From CAHJXF01 sp964657795 (GTDB taxonomy: Bacteria > Pseudomonadota > Gammaproteobacteria > Burkholderiales > Burkholderiaceae_D), in assembly GCA_964657795.1 (NCBI GenBank), contig CAZZWS010000010.1, forward strand, positions 1 through 37,963: a stretch of 37,963 nucleotides of DNA. The letters are read 5' to 3'. Both the position numbers and the translations under genes were made by a program. A model generated the notes under the pieces. That model made no database searches and had not been told where the DNA came from. It worked only from the letters and a program-made list of their open reading frames with translations. Positions 30,720 through 37,963 of the stretch are shown here, in pieces. Each line of letters starts with the position of its first letter. Within the stretch, counting starts at the first letter, position 1.

Positions 30720-30920
30720 ATGCGTTACGTCGTGATCTTCGCGTTCGTCCTGATCATCGCCAGCCTGGCATCGGCTTTGATCTTCATCATGAAGGACCGC
30801 GGCAAGAGCGACCGGACGGTGACGGCGCTGGCGTTTCGCGTCGGCTTCTCGATCACGCTCTTCCTGTGCATCCTGCTCGCGTGGCACCTCGGGTGGATCG
30901 AGCCTACCGGCATACGCTGA
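30720..30920 (+). CDS. DUF2909 twin-transmembrane small protein
   Basis: A 66-aa protein with two membrane helices (about 4-23 and 40-58) joined by a basic loop containing KDRGKSDRTVTALAFRV, the DUF2909 signature. It is a usual companion of betaproteobacterial oxidase clusters, here on the strand opposite the cluster. Function is not established. A terminator follows. Confidence 0.88.
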   Translation: MRYVVIFAFVLIIASLASALIFIMKDRGKSDRTVTALAFRVGFSITLFLCILLAWHLGWIEPTGIR

Positions 30921-30964
30921 GCTCCAGGGACAGACTGCGCCAAGCCCGGAACGTTCGACCAGAA

Positions 30965-30991
30965 AAAAACGCCGCGAGACGCGGCGTTTTT
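30965..30991. terminator. Bidirectional terminator between DUF2909 gene and coxC
   Basis: ACGCCGCG (30969-30976), loop AGA, CGCGGCGT (30980-30987), with A-run before and T-run after. It serves convergent transcripts, including the end of the coxB-coxC unit. Confidence 0.93.
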
Positions 30992-31011
30992 CATTCGGGT
31001 GCTTGCAGCCG

Positions 31012-31914
31012 TCAGAGCCAGTAGACGACGACGTAGAGTCCCAGCCACACCACGTCGACGAAGTGCCAGTACCAGGCGGCGCCTTCGAACGCGAAATGAT
31101 GCTCGGGCGTGAAATCGCCGCGGATCAGGCGATACAGCACGACGGACAACATCAACGCGCCCATCGTCACGTGAAAGCCATGGAAACCCGTGAGCATGAA
31201 GAACGTGGAGCCATAGATGCCCGACGTCAGTTTGAGGTTGAGCTCAGAGTAGGCGTGGCCGTATTCGAAGATCTGGAAGCCCAGGAACGTCGCGCCGAGC
31301 AGGACTGTGAGAAACAGCCAGATGGCCGTCCTGGTCCGCGCACCGTGGCGCAGCGCGTGGTGGGCGATGGTCAGCGTCACGCCGGACGTCAGCAGCAGCG
31401 CGGTGTTGATCGTCGGGATCGGCCACGGCGTCATCGCGGTGAACGACTCGACCGAACCAGCCGGGCCGACGCTGCCCCACTTGCCGGCGAAGTCGGGCCA
31501 CAGGACGCGCGCGTCGAGTGCGGACAGTTCCGACAGCGAGATCACGCGCGAATAGAACAGCGCGCCAAAGAACGCCGCGAAGAACATGATCTCCGAGAAG
31601 ATGAACCAGCTCATGCTCCAGCGGAACGAGCCGTCGACGCGCGTGCTGTACTTGCCGCCTTCGGACTCGCCGATCGCATCGCCGAACCAGTTGTAGAGCA
31701 CGGCCAGCATGCACACGATGCCGACGAGGTTGGCGTACGGCGCCCACGGCTGACCGTTGACCCAGCCGGCGGCGCCCAGCATCGTCAGAAGCATCGACGC
31801 GCCGCCGAGCAGCGGCCAGAACGACGGGCCGGGAACGAAGTAATGCGTCGGGCCGCCGGCCTGCAGTTCGTGCGAAACGCCTGCGGACGCGTTGGTGACT
31901 ACTGAACTGCTCAT
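31012..31914 (-). CDS. coxC: Cytochrome c oxidase subunit III
   Basis: A 300-aa seven-helix subunit III, which stabilises proton uptake by subunit I. Conserved blocks are HYFVPGPSFWPLLGG, RWSMSWFIFSEIMFFAAFFG, TINTALLLTSGVTLTIAHHA, GFHGFHVTMGA and EGAAWYWHFVDVVWLGLY. Two ATGs lie 6 bp apart. GGAG abuts the first (31920) with no spacing and is 6 bases from the second, so 31914 is preferred. Last subunit gene of the operon; a terminator follows. Confidence 0.96.
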   Translation of the reverse strand: MSSSVVTNASAGVSHELQAGGPTHYFVPGPSFWPLLGGASMLLTMLGAAGWVNGQPWAPYANLVGIVCMLAVLYNWFGDAIGESEGGKYSTRVDGSFRWSMSWFIFSEIMFFAAFFGALFYSRVISLSELSALDARVLWPDFAGKWGSVGPAGSVESFTAMTPWPIPTINTALLLTSGVTLTIAHHALRHGARTRTAIWLFLTVLLGATFLGFQIFEYGHAYSELNLKLTSGIYGSTFFMLTGFHGFHVTMGALMLSVVLYRLIRGDFTPEHHFAFEGAAWYWHFVDVVWLGLYVVVYWL

Positions 31915-32041
31915 CGACATCTCCAATGGAAGGCGGGTCGGGACACGGACCAATGCACGTGTAAGGCCGGCAAGATTTGCGCAAAAACGAACGCTCGCGT
32001 CATCGCGCTGCACAGCACCTGAGTGAACGGAAAGAGGCGCG

Positions 32042-32254
32042 TCATTTTACGACGCTCTGCACGATCAGGATCAACACGAACACGAACAGCGCCGTCGCCA
32101 GCACCCCTGCGATGACCACGTGGACCGGGTTGATGCCCGCGGTGTCTCGCGCGTGGTCACTGCTGTTGCGAACGCCGAAGAACGACCACAGCACCGTCCT
32201 GAGCGTGCGCAAGAAGGTCGCACGCGGCGGCAAATCGTCCTTCAGGTCGGCCAT
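32042..32254 (-). CDS. DUF2970 small membrane protein
   Basis: A 70-aa protein with an N-terminal region (TFLRTLRTVLWSFFGVRNSS) and one C-terminal membrane helix (about 46-66), matching the DUF2970 family found between ctaG and coxC in betaproteobacteria. The start is 3 bp after the ctaG stop. Role unknown, presumably oxidase assembly. Confidence 0.87.
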   Translation of the reverse strand: MADLKDDLPPRATFLRTLRTVLWSFFGVRNSSDHARDTAGINPVHVVIAGVLATALFVFVLILIVQSVVK

Positions 32255-32257
32255 CGG

Positions 32258-32854
32258 TCAGCCGCGCGGCGCGACGGGCGCTGCTGCGGCCGGCGGCCCG
32301 CCGACCTCGAAGAACGTGTACGAAAGCGTGATGGTGTCGACGTTCTTCGGCAGCTTTGGATCGATCACGAAGACCACCGGGAACTGACGCGCCTCGTGAG
32401 GCCCGAGTGCCTGCTGCTTGAAGCAGAAGCATTCGACCTTGCGGAAAAACGGCGTGGCCGTCATCGGCGCGTAGCTCGGGATCGCCTGTGCCTGCATCGC
32501 GCGGTCCTGCTGATTGGCGATCTCGTACATGATCGTCGTCAGCTCGCCGGGATGAACCTTCAGCGCATGCGAGACCGGCATGAAGCGCCACGGGCCCCGC
32601 GCGTTGCCATCGAACTCGACGGTGATCGTGCGGGAGACATCGACCTGGGTGCTCTTCGCGAACGCCGCCGCGCTGGCGTCGGTCTGCGTGAGGTCGTTGA
32701 GACCGGTGATCTCGCAGATCTTCTTGTACATCGGGACCAGCGCGTAGCCGAAGCCGAACATGACCGCGGTCACGACGACGAGCTTGCCCAGCATCGCGAC
32801 GTTGAGCCGACGGCGCAAGGCCTCGAGACGCGATGTCGTGCGGGCTGTGCTCAT
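32258..32854 (-). CDS. ctaG: Cytochrome c oxidase assembly protein CtaG/Cox11
   Basis: A 198-aa protein with one N-terminal membrane helix (about 23-43) and a periplasmic Ig-like domain that inserts copper into the CuB site of subunit I. The copper motif ECFCF is present, preceded by FFRKV and followed by the beta-sandwich end DTITLSYTFFEVGG. PMYKKICEITGL is another family block. The C-terminal tail is Ala/Pro-rich. Gene order coxA-small protein-ctaG is standard. Confidence 0.95.
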   Translation of the reverse strand: MSTARTTSRLEALRRRLNVAMLGKLVVVTAVMFGFGYALVPMYKKICEITGLNDLTQTDASAAAFAKSTQVDVSRTITVEFDGNARGPWRFMPVSHALKVHPGELTTIMYEIANQQDRAMQAQAIPSYAPMTATPFFRKVECFCFKQQALGPHEARQFPVVFVIDPKLPKNVDTITLSYTFFEVGGPPAAAAPVAPRG

Positions 32855-32878
32855 GCTGCGGACGTCATGAGGCGCGCC

Positions 32879-33019
32879 TCAACGCAGCAACGTGTACTTG
32901 AGCACCACGCCGAAGAAGAAAACCATCGCGATGCTGCCGAGGATGAGACCGAGCCGCAGGTTGCGCGCACGCAGTTCCGCCTCGCGCGGCGTTTTCGGGT
33001 TGGCTTGATGGCCACTCAT
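32879..33019 (-). CDS. 46-aa cytochrome oxidase small assembly protein
   Basis: A 46-aa protein with a polar, basic N-terminus (TPREAELRARNLRLG) and one membrane helix (GLILGSIAMVFFFGVVL). It starts 5 bp after the coxA stop, so it is probably translated by coupling; no Shine-Dalgarno is visible. Proteins like this at this position are annotated as oxidase small assembly proteins. The name is by context and shape, not by motif. Confidence 0.8.
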   Translation of the reverse strand: MSGHQANPKTPREAELRARNLRLGLILGSIAMVFFFGVVLKYTLLR

Positions 33020-33024
33020 GGAGG

Positions 33025-34635
33025 CTAACGGACCGTCGGCGGGAATTCGAACGTGTGGAACGGTGCCGGGCTCGGAATCGTCCACTCGAGGCCTTCGGCG
33101 CCTTCCCACGGATTGTCCGGCGCCTTCGGGCCGCCCTTGATCGTCGGCAGGACGACGGCGAACAGGAAGTACACCTGCGACAGGCCGAAGCCGAACGCGC
33201 CGATGGTCGCGATCTGGTGGAAGTCGGTGAACTGCATCGGATAGTCGGCGTAGCGACGCGGCATGCCGGCCAGACCGAGGAAATGCATCGGGAAGAACGT
33301 CACGTTGAACCAGACCAGCGAGTTCCAGAAGTGGATCTTGCCGCGCGTCTCGTTGTACATGTGGCCGGTCCACTTCGGCACCCAGTAGTAGAAGCCCGCG
33401 AAGATCGCGAACAGCGAGCCGGCCACCAGCACGTAGTGGAAGTGCGCCACGACGTAGTAGGTGTCCTGCAACTGGATGTCGATCGGCGAGATGGCCAGAA
33501 TGACGCCGGTCAGGCCGCCCATCGTGAACACGAACAGGAAGCCGATCGCGAACAGCATCGGCGTCTCGAACGTCATCGAGCCCTTCCACATCGTCGCGAT
33601 CCAGTTGAACACCTTCACGCCGGTGGGTACCGCGATCAGCATCGTCGCGTACATGAAGAACAGCTGGCCGGTGACCGGCATGCCGGTCGTGAACATGTGG
33701 TGAGCCCAGACGATGAAGCTCAGGATCGCGATCGAGGCCGAGGCGTAGACCATCGACGTGTAGCCGAACAGCCGCTTGCGCGCGAAGGCGGGCACGATGG
33801 CACTGACGATCCCGAAGGCCGGCAGGATCATGATGTAGACCTCGGGGTGGCCGAAGAACCAGAAGATGTGCTGGTACATCACCGGGTCACCGCCGCCGGC
33901 CGCGTTGAAGAACGACGTGCCGAAGTGACGGTCGGTCAGCACCATCGTGATCGCGCCGGCGAGCACCGGCATCACGGCGATCAGAAGGTACGCGGTGATC
34001 AGCCAGGTCCACACGAACATCGGCATCTTCATCAGCGTCATGCCGGGGGCGCGCATGTTGAGGATGGTGACGATGATGTTGATCGATCCCATGATCGACG
34101 ACGCGCCCATGATGTGGATCGCGAAGATCGCGAGGTCCATGCCCGGACCCATCTGCACCGACAACGGCGCGTACAGAGTCCAACCCGCCGCCGTGGCGCC
34201 ACCCGGTACGAAGAAGGAAAGCGTCAGCATCAACGCGGCCGGCGGCAGCAGCCAGAAGCTGAAGTTGTTCATCCGCGCGAATGCCATGTCGGACGCGCCG
34301 ATCATCAGCGGCACCTGCCAGTTCGCGAAGCCCACGAACGCCGGCATGATCGCGCCGAACACCATGATCAGGCCGTGCATCGTCGTGAACTGGTTGAACA
34401 GTTCGGGGTTGACGATCTGCAGGCCCGGCTGCCACAACTCGGACCGCAGAGCCAGCGCCAGCACGCCGCCTTCCATCAGCATCGTGAACGAGAAGAACAG
34501 GTACAGCGTCCCGATGTCCTTGTGGTTGGTCGCGAGCAGCCAGCGGCGCCATCCGACGGGATGATCGTGTGCGTGATCGTCGTGACCGTGGACGTCGGGA
34601 TGACCGTGGATCGGATCGATGGCGGTGCTGCTCAT
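33025..34635 (-). CDS. coxA: Cytochrome c oxidase subunit I (aa3 type)
   Basis: A 536-aa, 12-helix catalytic subunit holding heme a, heme a3 and CuB. Ligand motifs are FTTMHGLIMVF (low-spin heme His), FGHPEVYIMILPAFG (CuB His near 262, with Glu and the cross-linking Tyr, type A1), WAHHMFTTG (CuB His-His near 311) and VVAHFHYVLVAGS (heme His near 396). GVKVFNW carries the K-channel Lys. The N-terminus is unusually His/Asp-rich (HGHPDVHGHDDHAHDHP) and could bind metal. GGAG is six bases before the ATG at 34635. Confidence 0.97.
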   Translation of the reverse strand: MSSTAIDPIHGHPDVHGHDDHAHDHPVGWRRWLLATNHKDIGTLYLFFSFTMLMEGGVLALALRSELWQPGLQIVNPELFNQFTTMHGLIMVFGAIMPAFVGFANWQVPLMIGASDMAFARMNNFSFWLLPPAALMLTLSFFVPGGATAAGWTLYAPLSVQMGPGMDLAIFAIHIMGASSIMGSINIIVTILNMRAPGMTLMKMPMFVWTWLITAYLLIAVMPVLAGAITMVLTDRHFGTSFFNAAGGGDPVMYQHIFWFFGHPEVYIMILPAFGIVSAIVPAFARKRLFGYTSMVYASASIAILSFIVWAHHMFTTGMPVTGQLFFMYATMLIAVPTGVKVFNWIATMWKGSMTFETPMLFAIGFLFVFTMGGLTGVILAISPIDIQLQDTYYVVAHFHYVLVAGSLFAIFAGFYYWVPKWTGHMYNETRGKIHFWNSLVWFNVTFFPMHFLGLAGMPRRYADYPMQFTDFHQIATIGAFGFGLSQVYFLFAVVLPTIKGGPKAPDNPWEGAEGLEWTIPSPAPFHTFEFPPTVR

Positions 34636-34728
34636 GGTGCTCTCCAGGCTTCGGGGCCGCACGCGGCGAGAGGCGTGCGACGGCGAAGCGAAATTCGAAT
34701 GCGGGACGTCGATCGATGAAGCGAAGGT

Positions 34729-35955
34729 TTACTTGCCGCGATCCGCAGTGACGTCGGCCGGCTGCACCACGGGATCCGTGCCCTTGCCGGCGTTGGTCCA
34801 GCCGTTGCGGGTATAGCTGATGACCGACGCGATCTCGACGTCGGACAACGAGTTCCAGGCCGGCATCTTGCCGTTGTTCTGACCGTGCAGCAGCACGCCG
34901 ATCTGCACGTCCTTCGGACCGAGCACCTTGGCATCGCCGACGAGCGCGGGCGCGCCGACCGCGGCGTTGCCGGTGCCGCCCGCCTGATGGCAGACCGCAC
35001 AGTTGCCGTTGAAGATCTTCTCGCCGCGCGACGTGAGTTCCGCGACGGTGTAGGTCTTCGTCGGATCGTCGGCAAGAGCCGCCATCTCCTTCTTCTTGCC
35101 GACGACCCAGGCCGTGTAGTCCTCGGCCGAAACGACCTTGACGTTGATCGGCATGTACGCGTGCTCGGCGCCGCACAGCTCCTGGCACTGACCGCGATAG
35201 ACGCCGATCTTCTCGGCCTTGAACCACGTGTCGCGCACGAAGCCGGGAATCGCATCCTGCTTGATGCCGAACTGCGGCACGGCGAACGCATGGATCACGT
35301 CGTTGGCGGTCGTGATGACGCGGACCTTCTTGTTGACCGGCACGACCAGCGGGTTGTCGACGTCGAGCAGATACGTGTCGCCTTCCGGATGGCCCTTGAT
35401 GCCTTCGCTCGGAAAGCCCGACATTGCGCGCGGCGTGGTCAGGTTGGAGATGAAGCCGATGCCCTCGCCCTCACCGTTGAGGTAATCGTAGCCCCAGCGC
35501 CACTGATACCCGGTCGCCTTGACCGTGAGGTCGGCGTTGGTCGTGTCCTTCATGTCCACGATCAGCCGCGTCGCCGGCAACGCCATCGCGATCACGATGA
35601 CGAACGGGACGATGGTCCAGATGATCTCGACGGTCGTGTTCTCGTGCCAGGTCTCGGCCTTGTGGCCGACCGACTTCCGATGCTTGATGATCGCGTAGAA
35701 CATCACCCCGAAGACCACCACGAAGATGACCAGACAGATCATCAGCACCAGCGTGTGCAGGTCGTAGATGTCGGACGAGATCCTCGTGACGCCGACGGGC
35801 AGATTGAGCTGGTTGACCTTGGGGCCGCCCGGCGCATCGCCGACCGCCCACACCGGCAGCGCGACCAGCGCCGTGCACAGGCCGATACAAGCCGCCAGGG
35901 CCGTGGACGCAGCGTAAGCCCGCTCGCGCAGGAAGGCTCTGACGTTTTGGATCAT
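34729..35955 (-). CDS. coxB: Cytochrome c oxidase subunit II with fused cytochrome c domain
   Basis: A 408-aa subunit II. A signal peptide precedes two membrane helices and the CuA cupredoxin domain (YQWRWGYDYL; GQCQELCGAEHAYM near 252-262, both Cys and His present). A C-terminal cytochrome c domain follows, with CAVCH near residue 318 and a likely axial Met in GKMPAW. The fusion lets the subunit accept electrons through its own heme (caa3-like arrangement), common in betaproteobacteria. The ATG at 35955 was chosen over a longer open frame because the signal peptide starts there; GAGG is close upstream. Confidence 0.96.
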   Translation of the reverse strand: MIQNVRAFLRERAYAASTALAACIGLCTALVALPVWAVGDAPGGPKVNQLNLPVGVTRISSDIYDLHTLVLMICLVIFVVVFGVMFYAIIKHRKSVGHKAETWHENTTVEIIWTIVPFVIVIAMALPATRLIVDMKDTTNADLTVKATGYQWRWGYDYLNGEGEGIGFISNLTTPRAMSGFPSEGIKGHPEGDTYLLDVDNPLVVPVNKKVRVITTANDVIHAFAVPQFGIKQDAIPGFVRDTWFKAEKIGVYRGQCQELCGAEHAYMPINVKVVSAEDYTAWVVGKKKEMAALADDPTKTYTVAELTSRGEKIFNGNCAVCHQAGGTGNAAVGAPALVGDAKVLGPKDVQIGVLLHGQNNGKMPAWNSLSDVEIASVISYTRNGWTNAGKGTDPVVQPADVTADRGK

Positions 35956-35989
35956 GTCCTCGATTCTCCGGAGCCGGCGCCGCGCCGAC

Positions 35990-36466
35990 TCATCCAGCCG
36001 ATGAAAGTGCTTGTCGCAGTTCGCGTGCGACACGACGACGTTCCCGCTCGTTGACGAAGCGCCCGATGCGGATGCGCTCGCCACGCGCGACCACGGCCAG
36101 CTCCGCGCGCGGGCGTGCGTCCATCTCGACCCGCGCCGCACGCGGATCGAGCCGCGTGATGCGCTGCACGCTGCCGTCCGTCGAGACGATCTCCAGCGCG
36201 TCGGACTGCAATGCGACGCGATCGCCGTCCGTCGCGTGACGCGCATAGACCAGCAAAGCCACGCCCAGGGCGATCATTTCGAGGACCGAGAACGGAAGGA
36301 TCATCCAGGCGCCGTGAAGCAGAAAGAAAAGCGCGATGCAGAACGACGCGACGACCAGCGAGAGATAGAACGCGCCGACCTGACGGGGCGTCAACGCGCA
36401 GTTGCGGTTGAGCATCCAGACCCGCTGCACGCCCGACGCCGTCTGTGACTCGTGTACCCGCAACAT
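35990..36466 (-). CDS. DUF2244 membrane protein
   Basis: A 158-aa protein with two close membrane helices (about 32-75) and a C-terminal cytoplasmic domain (FVNERERRRVARELRQAL at the end), matching DUF2244. RNCALTPRQVGAFYLSL is the conserved lead-in. It is the first gene of the cox cluster, behind its promoter. No biochemical role is established. Confidence 0.88.
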   Translation of the reverse strand: MLRVHESQTASGVQRVWMLNRNCALTPRQVGAFYLSLVVASFCIALFFLLHGAWMILPFSVLEMIALGVALLVYARHATDGDRVALQSDALEIVSTDGSVQRITRLDPRAARVEMDARPRAELAVVARGERIRIGRFVNERERRRVARELRQALSSAG

Positions 36467-36642
36467 GGATCCGACCGTGGTTCGTGCGTGGGATGCGCGG
36501 CACGATAGCCGTGACTCCCGCAACGCTGCGCAAACCGCTGGCGCCCGCGACGAAATGCAAGACCACGACCGCGGACGACGCGCCCCGCGTGGTATCGCAC
36601 CTTCGATCGACAAGCGCCGGACCACCCTTTTTGCGCCGAAGG

Positions 36643-36671
36643 ATTATAGGGAAAACGGGGGGTTGCGGCAA
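36643..36671 (-). promoter_or_regulatory. Putative cox operon promoter
   Basis: Minus strand TTGCCG (36666-36671), 17-bp spacer, perfect TATAAT (36643-36648). The -35 is embedded in a palindrome GGTTGC-G-GCAACC (36661-36673), a possible operator. The leader to DUF2244 would be about 170 nt. I see no gene in it. Confidence 0.65.
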
Positions 36672-36738
36672 CCGCCGGCGGGTGCAGGCACAGCCGCCCG
36701 TCCGACAACACCACGGAGCGATCCCGCACGACGCCCGG

Positions 36739-37620
36739 TCAACGCTCGCGCCTGAATTGCACGATGGCCTCGCCGCCCTGCGTCTTGCGGGGCTCGGACT
36801 TCCACGCATGCGCGTAGATCAGCTCGAACGTCAGGCGATAGCGTCCTTCGTCGTCGCGGCCCGCGTCCAGCGCCCGGTCGAGAGCTTCCTTGCCGCCCCG
36901 GCCGCAGAGGCCGCGCGGGTGTTCGGCGATGGCGTTGCCCCCGAGCGCCCGCACGTCGCGCCACAGGCTGGCCGCGCTGGTGTAGGTCAGGGTCAGCCGC
37001 TCCATGTCGACGACCGGACTCGTGAAGCCGGAGTCGACCAGCATGTCGCCGTAGTCGTGCATGTCGGTGAACGGCAGCACGTGGCGTCGATGGTCGACCG
37101 CCGCGAAGGCCGCGGCGACCTCGCGCAAGGTGTCGGGGCCGAATGCCGAGAACACGACCAGCCCGCCGGTCCGCACGACCCGTCCCCATTCCGGCAGCAC
37201 GCGGTGCGGCTTGGCGTTCCAGTGCAGTGCGAGGTTCGACCACAGCAGATCGACGCTTTTTGCCGCGAACGGCAACGCGGAGAAATCGGCCTGCGCGGCC
37301 GATGGACCACTCGGCCCGCGCCACCAGCGTGAGACGCCGGCAGGGCCGGCGGCTTCGATTCGGCGCAAGCGGGGCAGCGCGAGGTCGACGCCGAAGACGC
37401 TTGCGCCCGCGAAACGCGCCGTGAGCGCGGCGAAATCGCGACCGCTGCCGCAACCGACGTCGACGATTCGCGATGCGTCCACGTTGATCGCGGCCAGGCG
37501 TTCGAGCATGCGCTTCGCGACTTCTCGCTGCAGGAAGTCGTCGGCATCCGCCAGCCTGGGGCTCGCGAAGAGCCGGGCGACGCGGACCGGATCGATCGCC
37601 GGTGGGTCGACGCCCGTCAT
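36739..37620 (-). CDS. BioC-like SAM-dependent methyltransferase
   Basis: A 293-aa class I methyltransferase with motif I VDVGCGSGRDFAALTARFAG, the acidic loop GVDLALPRL and LLWSNLALHWN, which is characteristic of BioC. VLPEWGRVVRTGGLVVFSAFG is next. BioC methylates malonyl-ACP at the start of biotin synthesis. The resemblance is good, but no bio genes are visible, so activity is probable rather than sure. It diverges from comF across a palindrome. Confidence 0.82.
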   Translation of the reverse strand: MTGVDPPAIDPVRVARLFASPRLADADDFLQREVAKRMLERLAAINVDASRIVDVGCGSGRDFAALTARFAGASVFGVDLALPRLRRIEAAGPAGVSRWWRGPSGPSAAQADFSALPFAAKSVDLLWSNLALHWNAKPHRVLPEWGRVVRTGGLVVFSAFGPDTLREVAAAFAAVDHRRHVLPFTDMHDYGDMLVDSGFTSPVVDMERLTLTYTSAASLWRDVRALGGNAIAEHPRGLCGRGGKEALDRALDAGRDDEGRYRLTFELIYAHAWKSEPRKTQGGEAIVQFRRER

Positions 37621-37628
37621 CGACGACG

Positions 37629-37646
37629 ATCGTTCGAACGAACGAT
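37629..37646. promoter_or_regulatory. Palindrome between methyltransferase and comF start codons
   Basis: ATCGTTCG-AA-CGAACGAT, a perfect 8-2-8 inverted repeat, nested in an outer pair CGACGAC (37621-37627) / GTCGTCG (37656-37662). It lies 9 bp from the methyltransferase start and 40 bp from the comF start. Size and symmetry suit a dimeric repressor, but the binding protein is unknown. Confidence 0.5.
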
Positions 37647-37685
37647 GACGAGGACGTCGTCGGGCGCCAAATTGGAGGCTCGCTC

Positions 37686-37963
37686 ATGAAGACCATCGAC
37701 GCCACCGACACACCGCGGCACATCGCCGCTGCAACCTCCGATGGACTGCGGCGTGCCGCGGCGCTGGCGCTCGACTGGCTGATGCCGCGCGTCTGCGTAC
37801 TGTGCGACGCGAGCGAGGACCGCAGCGAAGCCGATGGCCATCCGCGACCGTCCGATGCGGGCGCGACCCTCTGCGCCGACTGTCGTCGGGACGCGACCGC
37901 GTCGATGGCCGACGTCTGCGACCGTTGCGCGCTGCCACTGCCTCAATCGATGCCGCGGTCGAT
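37686..37963 (+). CDS. ComF family protein, N-terminal part (cut by window edge)
   Basis: The first 92 residues of a ComF/amidophosphoribosyltransferase-like protein linked to DNA uptake. ALDWLMPRVCVLCD, LCADCRR and DRCALPLPQ form the double zinc ribbon that opens ComF proteins; the phosphoribosyltransferase domain would lie beyond the window. GGAGG is seven bases before the ATG at 37686. The window end cuts the gene. Confidence 0.9.
   Translation, partial: MKTIDATDTPRHIAAATSDGLRRAAALALDWLMPRVCVLCDASEDRSEADGHPRPSDAGATLCADCRRDATASMADVCDRCALPLPQSMPRS

Noticed and set aside
33055..34719. 554-codon plus-strand His/Arg/Asp-rich frame opposite coxA
   Set aside because: The His-rich look comes from reverse-complementing hydrophobic coxA codons. 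No start signal or family match.
1..37963. tRNA, rRNA, CRISPR array, prophage or plasmid origin
   Set aside because: None was recognised by eye on either strand. A covariance-model scan would be needed to exclude small RNAs.

Overview
The window is a GC-rich bacterial chromosome segment from a betaproteobacterium, most likely in or near the Burkholderiales. This rests on protein character and gene order (gltB / dgt-aroB-aroK-pilQPONM / mrcA / cyaY-lptM-lysA / rpoH-ftsX-ftsY / rsmD-coaD-ferredoxin / ychF / a full cox cluster / bioC-like-comF). It is mostly core genome. No rRNA, tRNA, CRISPR array or prophage was seen.

Layout. 1-4.7 kb: the 5' part of gltB (minus strand), a Y1/RAYT-type transposase gene whose catalytic His and Tyr positions look substituted, and a 762-aa lipoprotein of bacterial Ig-like repeats. 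4.7-12.7 kb: a minus-strand run pilM-N-O-P-Q (type IV pilus alignment complex and secretin), a terminator, then aroK-aroB-dgt. Most junctions overlap by 1-4 bases. 13.2-17.5 kb: plus-strand mrcA (PBP1A) facing cyaY, then lptM-lysA. 17.6-21.1 kb: rpoH behind a perfect CIRCE operator, an FtsX homologue with no ftsE beside it and no recognisable FtsE-coupling segment, a small thioredoxin-fold gene on the other strand, and ftsY. 21.2-22.7 kb: rsmD-coaD-ferredoxin.

22.9-25.3 kb is the accessory island and the most unusual part. It holds a TPR plus HD-GYP protein with visibly AT-richer DNA in its 5' half. Divergent from it is a 28-codon gene with a good Shine-Dalgarno, a double-glycine-type leader ending IEDALLAEVGGG, and a possible 6-residue product SNVNSI. 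The space between is packed with inverted and direct repeats, and a hairpin follows the small gene. I infer a possible peptide-signal / TPR-receptor pair feeding into cyclic-di-GMP turnover. That is a hypothesis.

25.3-26.4 kb: ychF. 26.5-36.5 kb: an aa3-type cytochrome c oxidase cluster in transcription order DUF2244, coxB (with fused cytochrome c domain), coxA, a 46-aa small protein, ctaG, DUF2970, coxC, then surf1, a SCO-like membrane protein, ctaA, ctaB and sco. A DUF2909 gene lies on the opposite strand. Copper delivery (ctaG, sco), heme A synthesis (ctaB, ctaA) and assembly (surf1) are thus encoded together with subunits I-III. 36.7-38 kb: a BioC-like methyltransferase and the 5' end of comF, divergent around a palindrome.
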